A stretch of 64,000 nucleotides of DNA, taken from NCBI GenBank assembly GCA_963971535.1, contig OZ020587.1, forward strand, positions 158,265,328 to 158,329,327. The letters are read 5' to 3'. Shown here piece after piece: positions 51,256 to 63,135 of this stretch. The stretch is from Notolepis coatsorum (lineage: Eukaryota; Chordata; Actinopteri; Aulopiformes; Paralepididae). The notes beneath the pieces were generated by a model. It searched no databases, had not been told where the DNA came from, and worked only from the letters and a program-made list of their open reading frames with translations. A program made the position numbers and the translations under genes. How positions within the stretch are numbered: the stretch's first letter is position 1; every line of letters begins with the position of its first letter.

Positions 51256-54200
51256 ACTACAGAAGGTTAACCCTTTCACAACCACACTACAGAAGGTTAA
51301 CCTTTCACTACCACACTACAGAAGGTTAACCCTTTCACAACCACAATACAGATGGTTAACCTTTCACTACCACACTACAGAAGGTTAAACCTTTCACTAC
51401 CACACTACAGACAGTTAACCTTTCACTACCACACTACAGAAGGTTAACCCTTTCACAACCACACTACAGAAGGTTAACCCTTTCACTACCACACTACAGA
51501 CATTTAACCTTTCACTACCACACTACAGAAGGCTAACCCTTTCACTACCACACTACAGAAGGTTAACCCATTCACTACCACACTACAGAAGGTTAACCTT
51601 TCACTACCACACTACAGAAGGTTAACCTTTCACTACCAAACTACAGAAGGTTAACCCTTTCACAACCACAATACAGACGGTTAACCTTTCACTACCATAC
51701 CACAGAAGGTTAACCGTTCACTACCACACTACAGAATGTTAACCCTTTCACAACCACACTACAGATGGTTAACCCTTTCACTACCACACTACAGACGGTT
51801 AACCTTTCACTACCACACTACAGAAGGGTAACCCTTTCACTACCACACTACAGAAGGTTAACCCTTTCACTACCACACTACAGAAGGTTAACCCTTCACT
51901 ACCACTATACAGAAGGTTAACCCTTTCACTACCACACTACAGACGGTTAACATTTCACTACCACACTACATAAGGTTAACCCTTTCACTACCACACTACA
52001 GAAGGTTAACCTTTCACTACCACACTACAGAAGGTTAACCCTTTCACTACCACGATACAGACGGTTAACATTTCACTACCACACTACAGAAGGTTAACCC
52101 TTTCACTACCACTACAGAAGGTTAACCATTTCACTACCACACTACAGATGGTTAACCCTTTCACTACTACACTACAGAAGGTTAACCCTTTCACTACCAC
52201 ACTACAGACGTTTAACCTTTCACTACCACACTACAGAAGGCTAACCCTTTCACAACCACACTACAGAAGGTTAACCCATTCACTACCACGCTACAGAAGG
52301 TTAACCTTTCACTACCACACTACAGAAGGTTAACCCTTTCACAGCCACAATACAGACGGTTAACCTTTCACTACCACACCACAGAAGGTTAACCGTTCAC
52401 TACCACACTACAGAAGGTTAACCCTTTCACAACCACACTACAGAAGGTTAACCCTTTCACTACCACACTACAGACGTTTAACCTTTCACTACCACACTAC
52501 AGAAGGTTAACCCTTTCACTACCACACTACATAAGGTTAACCTTTCACTACCACACTACAGAAGGTTAACCCTTTCACTACCACACTACAGAAGGTTAAC
52601 CCTTTCACTACCACACTACATACGTTTAACATTTCACTACCACACTACAGAAGGTTAACCCTTTCACTACCACACTACAGACGGTTAACCCTTTCACTAC
52701 CACACTACAGAAGGTTAACCTTTCACAACCACACTACAGAAGGTTAACCCTTTCACTACCACACTACAGACGTTTAACCTTTCACTACCACACTACAGAA
52801 GGTTAACCCTTTCACTACCACACTACAGAAGGTTAACCTTTCACTACCACACTACAGAAGGTTAACCCTTTCACTACCACACTACAGAAGGTTAACCCTT
52901 TCACTACCACACTACAGACGTTTAACCTTTCACTACCACACTACATAAGGTTAACCATTTCACTACCACACTACAGACGGTTAACCCTTTCACTACCACA
53001 CTACAGACGTTTAACCTTTCACTACCACACTACAGAAGGTTAACCCTTTCACTACCACACTACAGACGTTTAACCTTTCACTACCACACTACAGATGTTT
53101 AACCTTTCACTGCCACACTACAGAAGGTTAACCCTTTCACTACCACACTACAGAAGGTTAACCTTTCACTACCACACTACAGAAGGTTAACCCTTTCACT
53201 ACCACACTACAGAAGGTTAACCCTTTCACTACCACACTACAGACGTTTAACCTTTCACTACCACACTACAGAAGGTTAACCTTTCACTACCACACTACAG
53301 ACAGTTAACCTTTCACTACCACACTACAGAAGGTTAACCCTTTCACAACCACACTACAGAAGGTTAACCCTTTCACTACCACACTACAGACGTTTAACCT
53401 TTCACTACCACACTACAGAAGGCTAACCCTTTCACTACCACACTACAGAAGGTTAACCCATTCACTACCACACTACAGAAGGTTAACCTTTCACTACCAC
53501 ACTACAGAAGGTTAACCCTTTCACAACCACAATACAGACGGTTAACCTTTCACTACCACACCACAGAAGGTTAACCGTTCACTACCACACTACAGAAGGT
53601 TAACCCTTTCACAACCACACTACAGAAGGTTAACCCTTTCACTACCACACTACAGACGTTTAACCTTTCACTACCACACTACAGAAGGTTAACCCTTTCA
53701 CTACCACACTACAGAAGGTTAACCTTTCACTACCACACTACAGAAGGTTAACCCTTTCACTACCACACTACAGAAGGTTAACCCTTTCACTACCACACTA
53801 CAGACGTTTAACCTTTCACTACCACACTACAGAAGGTTAACCCTTTCACTACCACACTACAGAAGGTTAACCCTTTCACTACCACACTACAGAAGGTTAA
53901 CCTTTCACTACCACACTACAGAAGGTTAACCCTTTCACAACCACAATACAGATGGTTAACCTTTCACTACCACACTACAGAAGGTTAACCTTTCACTACC
54001 ACACTACAGACAGTTAACCTTTCACTACCACACTACAGAAGGTTAACCCTTTCACAACCACACTACAGAAGGTTAACCCTTTCACTACCACACTACAGAC
54101 GTTTAACCTTTCACTACCACACTACAGAAGGTTAACCCTTTCACTACCACACTACAGAAGGTTAACCCATTCACTACCACACTACAGAAGGTTAACCTTT

Positions 54201-54395
54201 CACTACCACACTACAGAAGGTTAACCCTTTCACAACCACAATACAGACGGTTAACCTTTCACTACCACACCACAGAAGGTTAACCTTTCACTACCACACT
54301 ACAGACAGTTAACCGTCTGTAGTGTGGTAGTGAAAGGTTAACCGTCTGTAGTGTGGTAGTGAAAGGTTAACCGTCTGTATTGTGGTTGTGAAAGG
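51254..54395. repeat. 30-bp minisatellite, right array
   Basis: About 105 copies (3.1 kb) of the unit at 12,397-13,013. 30- and 29-bp variants alternate in blocks (AAGGTTAACCC, GACGTTTAACC, GACAGTTAACC, ATGGTTAACC). Blocks of several units are repeated as longer higher-order blocks, for example the run near 51,400-51,700 and again near 53,290-53,580. The last three units (54,311-54,395) are in opposite orientation. Confidence 0.97.
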
Positions 54396-54760
54396 GTTAA
54401 GAAAAAGGGGAGAATTCATTAAAGAATTGTCTGTTTCTGTGTTCCATAATTCACATCGTTCATATCACTCACCCCGCTGGCCAGCGCTCACATCCAGTCA
54501 GTGCAGTTGATGTAAAACAAGTTAATACGACATGACATGTGCAAGTTGCTGAGAAAAGCTATATAAATACGCCACACACACATCAGATAACCATGTCTGA
54601 AATGGAATGTGAGCGCAGATAACTTCCAAGGAAATGCCTGAGGATCAGAACCTCTCCAGAAACGTCTGCTTGCCTCACCAGGCAAGCGGCAAAACTCTCT
54701 CTAATGCCTCTGAGTAAACTAAGTTTCCAGTTTGTTTATTAGTTGTCATAGTAAAATACA
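54396..54760. other. Unassigned stretch
   Basis: No gene, RNA or family recognised. Confidence 0.35.
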
Positions 54761-55100
54761 GAATATTTTTCCATTAAATGCTTTATTCTGTATGAGCCCC
54801 TGGGAGTGTGCTAGATAAAAATAGATAAAAAGTATAAAATAGAAAATGTCAAAAGTACGTAAATACAAAAAGTGTTCAGTCAATATACATATATACAATA
54901 TACAATACAGAGTAAAATGAGTAACAGTGAGGTACAAACTTAGGGTAAGGTGCAATGAGGTATGAATTGTAGTGCAAATCTCTTTACCAATAAATATAAT
55001 GTGTGTTAAAGGGAGTAAAGTGGGTGTTACGGTGAGTGTTTTGAGTCTCTCTGTACTGGCCATGAGGCTCCGGTAGCACTTGCCTGACCGCAGCGGTTCA
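54761..55100 (-). other. AT-rich sequence, possible LINE 3' UTR
   Basis: It has a plus-strand TTTATT next to AT-rich sequence and a terminal part (CTCTCTGTACTGGCC) of the type seen in LINE 3' regions of fish. No coding match. Confidence 0.3.
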
Positions 55101-55214
55101 GTTCAGTTCACGGAAGCAGCGCAAAATACAGTGTTTCTCGTACTACACCGTTAGCGGTCTCTGCAGAAACATCCTCTTTTGGTGTGAATAAGGGTTAATA
55201 TTTCATGATTTTGG

Positions 55215-55710
55215 TGCAATTAGATTAGATTGATTAGATAGATTAGATTAGATTGTACTTTATTGTCATTATATTTCCATACAACGAGATTTGGGACTCA
55301 AGCTTAATAAGGTGCAGTAATAAAATCCCAAGTAATAAAAGAGAAACACAAAATCCTATACAGAAACATTAAATGCTATACAATAAGACAATGTTACAGT
55401 CCTGTACAATATACAAAATAACAACAATATGCAGAATAGCAGCAATACACAAATAACAATCACAGTGTCAGACGGTAGTGGGTGGGCATTGCACTGTGGA
55501 TATCGCACATCAGGATGGTGCACAGTGTGGGAGGAGGGGGAAGGTGAGTTATTGGTGCATGTTAGAGGTCAGGGTGGTGACGTCTCTGGGGAAGAAACGG
55601 TCTCTGAGCCTGTTGGTTCTGGCTCCGATGCACCTGTAACGCATGCCCTGATGGCAACAGGTGGAACAGGTGGAAGCCAGGGTGTGAGCTGTCCTTTGTA
55701 TAATGTTTAA
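55215..55710 (-). mobile_element. 5'-truncated LINE 3' end (Jockey/CR1/L2-type)
   Basis: Read on the minus strand the sequence ends AATATAATGACAATAAAGTA followed by an (AATCT)n-type tail. Upstream is a short coding part with LRDRFFPRDVTTLTS, similar in kind to RLSFFPQAIRAL of the LINE at the window start. Strongly 5' truncated at about 55,710. Confidence 0.6.
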
Positions 55711-57109
55711 ATTAAGTATTTAGATGAGATTAGACTAGCGGGCGATTGAAAAATAAAAGATAGCAATGACCAAAAAACAAGTTGATAGCCTGGTAGGTAG
55801 ATCACCATCTGCCTCTTGCTGCCTATAGTCTGTTTCATATTTGATCAATAATTACATTAATTATATTGTTTACATTGTTTATTTGTTCTCGTATTTTTAT
55901 ATTCAGATCTAATTTTATTGCCAATTATGTCTTTCTACTATTATTACCCTCCCCCCTCCCCCCCATGCTGTTATGACGCCCGAATTTCCCCAAGGGGATC
56001 AATGAAGGAATATGTTATCCTAGTTTCAAACAGAATAATCAAGATACAGTAGATGCAAATAGATATTATTAAATTATTTAAGAATATATATATATATATT
56101 TTTAAAACACAACTGTACTGTATGTAGTATCATTGAAGCAAATATGTGACACGAATACCAGGCAAGGAAATGTTTGAACACGTGAACATAATGGATATAA
56201 TCTTTATACTTTATCTATTTTTATCTACCAAACTCTCAGGAGCATAACGGAAAAAAGCATTTTTCCGTTCCATTTTTGAAACAACTAAGAATACAATTGA
56301 CTGTATAGGACTACACTGATAATGTAAGACTACATAACAAACCTTGAATACGCATTCATTTTTTTTTTTAAATGCCACGTTCTCTTTCATAAGCACACAG
56401 GACATAACCAATAAACCACAGAGGCTCTGCAGTAATGAAGAAATTACATCAATGTCATGTGAGAATGGAAATCAAATCATGTTGTTTTTCTCCCCCCCCC
56501 CCGCCCCCCCTACAGTTTGATTCGCTCGCTATTTCCCTCTCACCGTTTGATTGGACGATATTTTTTAAATTTAGGTTCTCAGCCACCCAGGAAATGTCAC
56601 CAAACTCTCATCCAGTGTGTCTCTTCTCTCTGTGGCTGGACTCACCGATAAAAGCAAACCTTTGCGTGTTCTCAGTCGGGACAAAAGTTAATACGGTATA
56701 GAATACAGCGTAGTGGTCAATATGTACAATATACAAATACTGCAACAAAATGACTGTAAACATCTATGTTTCTTTATATACTGTTCCCTAAGGAGGGGAC
56801 CTGTTTTCAAGTAAGTAGACTTCTATTTCTGTTCTCTGTAAGCATGCCTTGAATAAATGTATCTCTAATTCGATCAACCTTGCTATTTGCATTTCCTATA
56901 CCTCATGAATACGCTTCACTCTTATTGGATAATAATTTCAGTATGATGATAGTTTAATCTAATATGGGTGTCAGCAAGGGTGTACATTATGATGTTACAG
57001 TAAGTTAGGAGGCCGTCTCTTAACTGTATACCTTAATTTCAACAAGACACGGTTTAGCAGCAATTTCATACATATAGACACAATGAATAATAATAAATAA
57101 TAACTAGAC
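55711..57109. other. Unassigned stretch
   Basis: No gene recognised. Contains a C run with one G (56,491-56,510), an (AT)n stretch at 56,085-56,100, and short frames without features. Confidence 0.35.
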
Positions 57110-58205
57110 AATTCCGCGCGGGGGAAATTGTGAAAGTGTGGGTGACGCCTGTGCACCGCCGGCCAACGGGGGAGAGGGTCTCTCGCGAGTCTCTATGACA
57201 AACAGTTCAAAGGATACAAAAAGGGGGCGCGGCCTAAGGATCGGGGGAGTGGTCAACATAGACCATTTGAAGATCGGACTTTTCCGAGTTTTAATTTTTT
57301 TTTGAATTTTTCCGAGTTTTCGGATTTTTCCGGTTTTCGGACTTTTCCGAGTTTTTGTACTTTTTCGGATTTTTGATGTTTCCGAGTTTTCGGAAATTTC
57401 CGAGTTTTTGGATTTTTCCGAGTTTTCGGGTTTTCGGACTTTTCCGAGTTTTTGAACTTTTTCGGATTTTTGATGTTTCCGAGTTTTCGGATTTTTCTGA
57501 GTTTTCGTATTTTTCGTATTTTTCGAATTTTTCCAAGTTTTCGGGTTTTGGGATTTTTCCAAGTTTTTGAACTTTTTCGGATTTTAGATTTTTCCGAGTT
57601 TTCGGATTTTTCCGAGTTTTCGGATTTTTCCGAGTTTTTGAAAGGGGGTGTGGCCTAAGGGGGCGTGGTCTAACGATCAGGGGAGTGGTCAACATCGACC
57701 AATGAAAGGTGGTCAACATCGACCAATGGCACAATCCGCAAGTCTCTACGACAAACGGTTCAAGAGATACACTGAGGGGGTGTGGCCTAAGGGGGCGTGG
57801 TCTAAGGATCGGGGGAGTGGTCAACATCGACCAATGAAAGGTGGTCAACATCGACCAATGAAAAATGAAAGAGGATATCCCTACTGAGTACAATGGCACA
57901 ATCCGCAAGTCTCTACGACAAACGGTTCAAGAGATACACTGAGGGGGTGTGGCCTAAGGGGGCGTGGTCTAAGGATCAGGGGAGTGGTCAACATCGACCA
58001 ATGAAAGGTGGTCAACATCGACCAATGGCACAATCCGCAAGTCTCTACGACAAACGGTTCAAGAGATACACTGAGGGGGTGTGGCCTAAGGGGGCGTGGT
58101 CTAATGATCGGGGGAGTGGTCAACATCGACCAATGAAAGGTGGTCAACATCGACCAATGAAAAATGAAAGAGGATATCCCTACTGAGTACAATGACACAA
58201 CCCGC
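57110..58205. repeat. Satellite of alternating 130- and 169-bp units
   Basis: Units start GGGGGTGTGGCCTAAGGGGG at about 57,645, 57,775, 57,944 and 58,075 and contain two GGTCAACATCGACCAATG motifs each. The 169-bp unit has an additional AAAATGAAAGAGGATATCCC segment, so the higher-order unit is about 300 bp. A diverged unit (57,185-57,272) lies on the other side of the TTTTCCGAG array. Frames crossing it are not genes. Confidence 0.92.
57275..57642. repeat. Short TTTTTCCGAGTTTTCGGA minisatellite
   Basis: About 20 imperfect copies of a 17-18-bp unit with inner dyad symmetry (TCCGAG and TTCGGA). Inserted or expanded within the 130/169-bp satellite. The minus-strand Lys/Asn/Ser-rich frame is spurious. 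Confidence 0.93.
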
Positions 58206-58374
58206 AAGACAGATGGCGCTGTCCAGCAATTCAGTACTGCAACACAGTGATGGGCAATGATGGGTTAAGTGGATGATGTCATTGGCAGGTCAGCTGAGCC
58301 GTGAGCCCTGAGCCTCACAGCTGTTAAGGCTGAACCAATCAGCCATGAGCACAATGACTTGCATATTCTGAACT
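58206..58374. other. Spacer
   Basis: Nothing recognised. Confidence 0.3.
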
Positions 58375-58932
58375 TTCTTTACATGACTGCATTGTCACGT
58401 TGATTAAAAGAAAACTATAAGAGATGAAGCGTTGTGACTCGCACAAGAGCACTACAACGAGTAGGCGAAGGGTTGTGTGCGATATTGTGGCATTCGTGCG
58501 ATATTGTGGCACTCCTTCGGCGATCGGAACAGAAGGCTAAAAAATAGTGTGAAAAAAGACATTCCTAGAGTGCGATTGCATGGCGGTCAATGGAGAGGAG
58601 AACCTTCAAACAAATGGTCGTCAGTTGAGATAGAAATGTCCAATTCCATTTATTCTTTACATGACTGCATTGTCACGTTGATTAAAAGAAAACTATAAGA
58701 GATGAAGCGTTGTGACTCACACAAGAGCACTACAACGAGTAGGCGAAGGGTTGTGTGCGATATTGTGGCATTCGTGCGATATTGTGGCACTCCTTCGGCG
58801 ATCGGAACAGAAGGCAAAAAAATAGTGTGAAAAAAGACATTCCTAGAGTGCGATTGCATGGCGGTCAATGGAGAGGAGAACCTTCAAACAAATGGTCGTC
58901 AGTTGAGATAGAAATGTCCAATTCCATTTATT
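58375..58932. repeat. 278-bp tandem duplication
   Basis: Two copies (58,375-58,652 and 58,653-58,930), nearly identical. Each has an inner 18-bp repeat GTGCGATATTGTGGCA. The 60-73-codon frames inside repeat too and have no known domain. Confidence 0.93.
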
Positions 58933-59060
58933 TTTCTTTTGTGAGCGGGCTGACAGCCGTGTCATCGTTTTGATGTGTTTGTTTTATTTCTACGTCCAAA
59001 ATTGAGATCACACTCGCAATTCACCCAAGGTAGGGGAAAAAAGATTATTTCAGCTGCTAC

Positions 59061-59375
59061 ACTCTAAATTGCAATGCATTTCCAATGGGGCCGAAATTTT
59101 ACCGTTTAAAGTCGATTCGTAGCCAGACGGTGCGGTGAAACTTTTACGAGTTCGAAGACCGCTGTTGCCATAGGCAAGCCGCTCGTTTTGATACCTTTCA
59201 CGTGTATGGGGCGCGAACGCTCTGGCACGAGCGGTGTTTGCAAAATCGGTGGATCTCGCACTCTAAATTGCAATGCATTTCCGAAATTTTACTGTTTAAA
59301 GTCGATTCGTAGCCAGACGGTGCGGTGAAACTTTACGAGTTCGAAGACCGCTGTTGCCATAGGCAAGCCAGGTCA
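59061..59375. repeat. About 198-bp spaced duplication
   Basis: CACTCTAAATTGCAATGCAT through CCATAGGCAAGCC appears at 59,069-59,178 and again at 59,261-59,368, the second lacking about 12 bp and one T. The spacer has GC-rich GGGGCGCGAACGCTCTGGC. Confidence 0.88.
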
Positions 59376-59805
59376 CCCACACTAATACGAAAAGGAAATC
59401 AGCTAAGGCGGTTACAAGTCGGAGATCATACTTTTAAACGCAGCAGGAGAAGGAAGAACCTTCAGCTTCAGAGTCAGTCGGAGGGCGTTCCAGGTGTTGG
59501 TGAAGGATCAACTTAGACGAAAGTAGATATCTTTGGTGACGATTTAAAATAAATAACTCTTTTAAATAATCAACCTGCAGTCAGTTCACAACAAACGTTA
59601 CTTCTTACTTGACTTCATGAGATACCAAGATACCATTTCATCAATCATTAAAGGAATATCTTATCTTATCTTATCTTATACGGCCAGAACATCAGGTGCT
59701 GTATGTAAAGTTTAGAGGCTGTGTTTACTGCATAGCCAGAGGAGCTGGAGGGGCTGTGGCCACTGATTACAACCTACTTGTATTGAGAGTCGTGTTATAG
59801 AGTTA
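59376..59805. other. Unassigned stretch with a (TATCT)n tract
   Basis: A (TTATC)n-type repeat at 59,657-59,679. Nothing else recognised. Confidence 0.4.
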
Positions 59806-60544
59806 CATTTACATTTTACATTTAGTCATTTGGCTGAACGCTTTTATCCAAAGCGACTTACAGGTTCAAGTCAGCAGGAAGGATAGGCTACAACTCTTCA
59901 AACAGTGCTGAAACTTGGCTGCTGCAGTATTGAGTGCATAGACATAAGATAAGACATATTAGTATAGTAGGAGGAATGCATGGTAGTATAGGACAGTAAG
60001 AAGGTTAGTGTTTAAAAAAAGAAACAAAATTATTTCAGATATTGATTAAAGAAGTGCGTTTTTAGTCGACAGTGGAGGTTTGGAGCTGTCCTAACTGTGG
60101 TGGGAAGTTCATTCCATCATTGTGGAGCGAGGACTGAGAATAGGCGGCTTCTCTTTGATGACCCTCCCGGAGCTCAGATAGGAGTGGGTCTGAGGCGGCC
60201 AGAGGATGTAGAGCGGAGGGGTCTTGAGGGTGTGTAGTTAGAGACCATTGACCGGAGGTAGGCGGGAGCCGCTCCCTTTGCCGCGTGATATGCCAGGTCG
60301 AGGGCCTTGAAGCGGATTCGTATGGCGATGGGGAGCCAGTGCAGGTCCCTGAGAAGTGGGGTAACATGGGCTGACTTCGGTAGGTTGGAGATCAAATGAG
60401 CGGCTGCGTTCTGGATGAGTTGAAGAGGCTTGGCAGCGGTGGCCGGTAGACCAGCGAGCAGTGCGTTGCAGTAGCCAAGGCAAGACATGACAGTTGATTG
60501 GACAAGGAGTTGAGTGGCTTCTTCTACATGAGATCCAGGCAAGC
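59806..60544 (-). mobile_element. 5'-truncated L2-type LINE with RT C-terminal coding region
   Basis: Same family as 35,768-36,436. On the minus strand the frame contains CLGYCNALLAGLPATAAKPL, LIQNAAAHLISNLPKSAHVT, LLRDLHWLPIAIRIRFKALD and SGRLRPTPI, the thumb and tail of an L2-type RT. The 3' tail is GTAAGTCGCTTTGGATAAAA and (TAAATG)n. A frameshift near 60,174 splits the C-terminus (the frame at 60,062-60,367 carries the alternative phase). Confidence 0.82.
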
Positions 60545-60708
60545 AACTACAAGAAACAGAACACCTAAATACGAGCAATAATAAAGTGACTACCGGGTAA
60601 CAAGAGATTCCGATCTGACAGCTTCTCCATGTCTGGGGCGGCGGGGTTATATACCAGGATGTACCTATGATCAGCTGCCTTGCTGACACCACACCTGTAG
60701 CTACTTGA

Positions 60709-60950
60709 ATGAATGAATGAATGAATGAATGAATGAATGAATGAATGAATGAATGAATGAATGAATGAATGAATGAATGAATGAATGAATGGATGAATGG
60801 ATGAATGAAAACTTTATTTAACAGATTGCAGAATGGGTACAATATACAGTACGGCTCAATACACACAATTGTTAAGGGGATGCAGACCAGAGAAAGACGT
60901 TTGTCTTGTTTACATCAGGGTCCCCCACTTGACATAATGAGAGCGAGAGA
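60709..60950 (-). mobile_element. LINE 3' end with (GAAT)n tail, copy 1
   Basis: (TGAA)n at 60,709-60,808, then AACTTTATTTAACAGATTGC (polyadenylation-like AATAAA on the minus strand) and about 130 bp of 3' UTR up to CAGGGTCCCCCA. Confidence 0.75.
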
Positions 60951-61055
60951 TGGGGGAAGAGAGACAGAGAGAGAGAGAGAGGAAGAAGCACTGCCAGGCA
61001 GGAACCATGACAGTTAAAGAGTGTTATAGGGTGTTATAGAGTGTTATAGAGTTAC

Positions 61056-62035
61056 CTGAATGAATGAATGAATGAATGAATGAATGAATGAATGAATGAA
61101 TGAATGAATGAATGAATGAATGAATGAATGAATGAATGAAAACTTTATTTAACAGATTGCAGAATGGGTAGAATACAGTACGGCTCAATACACACAATTG
61201 TTAAGGGGATGCAGACCTGAGAAAGACGTTTGTCTTGTTTACATCAGGGTCCCCCATTTTCAATTCATATAGACATTTATGACATACACAACATACATGA
61301 CATTTATGGCATAGGGACATATAGGTATTTAGTACTGATACATTTGTGACATAAACGGTATTCAAATATACAGTACTGTTACCCCTAGATCCTGACAGAG
61401 TATATACATATGATGGGGAGGGGACTGTACATTAGGAGGGGGTGGGTGGGTGGGAGAGAAATATACATACGGCGGGGAGGGAATATATACATGCGGTGGG
61501 GAGGAGACTGTCTATTAGGAGGTGGTGGGGGTTTTGGGCATTTACGGTGGCCAGTTTCGAATTGCAGCCTCCCGTAGGTGCTCTTTAAGAGCGGTTTTGA
61601 ATGTGGGTAGGGATTCACATTCCTTTACAGCTTTGGGTAGGGCGTTTCACATTGATGTGGCATAATTGCGAAACGTGTTTAGTCCCTTGTTTGAGCCGAA
61701 TCTGGGTTTAACATGATTTGTTGAGCTTCCTCTGGTGTAGTGGTTGTGGTATTCACTGACCTTTGGGAAGTATTTTGACATGTACATGGGTACCTTAGTC
61801 GTATAGTGTATCTTGTAGACCAGGCCCATTGCAAGTTGCTGTACTCTGTCGTCTACTCTAAGCCATTCTAGGTTGTCAAAGTGGGCAGGGGTGAGGTGGG
61901 TTCTGGGGGTAAGGTCAAGTAGTAGTCTGACCAGTTTGTTTTGTGATGTTTGTAATCTTGTTTTAAGCGCATTTGAGGTGCTTTGGTACCATGAGGTGCA
62001 CGCATAGTCATAGTACTGTTATGGTTTGTAACCGA
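61056..62035 (-). mobile_element. LINE 3' end with (GAAT)n tail, copy 2, with coding remnant
   Basis: Same tail and 3' UTR as 60,709-60,950, then a longer body. Minus-strand frames give the C-terminus of a LINE: WLRVDDRVQQLAMGLVYKIH (seen between 61,800 and 61,866), YFPKVSEYHNHYTRG, KPRFGSNKGLNTFRN, and then ESLPTFKTALKEHLREAAI in another frame. There is a stop between the two frames near 61,645. This is a decayed 5'-truncated copy. Confidence 0.75.
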
Positions 62036-62390
62036 CCCCAATCGCACAACACAAGACAGGTATGAGAGTAAGCCAAAACAAGGCATTTATTCATTACATA
62101 ACAAAAGGCGGCACTGTCCCTTTAAGGGAGAACACAAAAACACTGGAGTCAAAGAATATAGGGAAAATGCGGCACTGTGCCTTTAAGAGGCGAGCAGGCT
62201 AAGGGGCTAAGGCTAAGGGACAGGGCTAGGGCAAAAAGTCAAGGACCAGGACCAGGGGGCACTGGAGAGGGGGACAGGGACAGAGGCCCGGAGAGGCGGG
62301 CTGGAGACAGGGACAGAGAACAGGGTTAAGGCCTTGGACAGGGCGAGGGCCAGAGCTGCTTACAGGGATGGCAGGGTTCCGACGGCGGAG
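62036..62390. other. Unassigned stretch with a low-complexity GGGACAGGG-rich part
   Basis: Starts with TGTTATGGTTTGTAACCGAC. Contains two GGCACTGT(C/G)CCTTTAAG motifs at 62,110 and 62,172, then GGGACAGGG/CAGGGACAG repeats. It may be the end of a non-autonomous element, but I cannot name the family. Confidence 0.4.
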
Positions 62391-63135
62391 GCCTGGCACG
62401 GAGATCCTCCTCGGAAGCTGCAGACGGGCAGCGCAGAACACCGGGGTCCCAGAGGACCGGGGCGAAGAGACGCATCCTCCCGTGGAATAGGAAGCGATGC
62501 GCGCCGGCTTGACGTCTGGAGTGGGAGCGCGCCGGCTTGACGTCTGGTCTGGAGTGGGAGCGCGCCGGCTTGACGTCTGGAGTGGGAACACCACTCCAGG
62601 CCTGGCACGGAGATCCCCCCTCGGATGCTGCAGACGGGCAGCGCGGAACACCGGGGTCCCAGGGGACCGGGGCGAAGAGACGCATCCTCCTGTGGAATAG
62701 GAAGCGATGCGCACCGGCTTGGTGTCTGGAGTGGGAGCGCGCAGGCTTGACGTCTGGTCTGGAGTGGGAGCGCGCCGGCTTGACGTCTGGAGTGGGAACA
62801 CCACTCCATGCCTGGCACGGAGATCCCCCCTCGGATGCTGCAGACGGGCAGCGCGGAACACCGGGGTCCCAGGGGACCGGGGCGAAAAGACGCATCCTCC
62901 CGTGGAATAGGAAGCGATGCGCACCGGCTTGACGTCTGGAGTGGGAGCGCGCCGGCTTGACGTCTGGAGTGGGAACACCACTCCAGGCCTGGCACGGAGA
63001 TCCCCCCTCGGATGCTGCAGACTGGCAGCGCAGAACACCGGGGTCCCAGGGGACCGGGGCGAAGAGACGCATCCTCCTGTGGAATAGGAAGCGATGCGCG
63101 CCGGCTTGACGTCTGGAGTGGGAACACTGGAAAAC
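62391..63135. repeat. GC-rich minisatellite, four units of about 190-240 bp
   Basis: Unit: CCTGGCACGGAGATCC, GCAGACGGGCAGCGC, ACACCGGGGTCCC, GAGACGCATCCTCC, GGAATAGGAAGCGATGCG, then one to three GCGCCGGCTTGACGTCTGGA blocks. Copies start near 62,392, 62,601, 62,811 and 62,988. Variation in unit length comes from the number of inner 30-bp GTGGGAGCGCGCCGGC blocks. Because the unit is often a multiple of three, several long frames are open on both strands; I do not think they are genes. Confidence 0.92.

Noticed and set aside
51254..54395. Telomere-like repeat because of TTAACCCT
   Set aside because: The unit is 30 bp and contains this string only once; no TTAGGG series.
57104..57908. Lys/Asn/Ser-rich minus frames and Phe/Ser-rich plus frames
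   Set aside because: Translations of the TTTTCCGAG minisatellite and flanking satellite in all frames.
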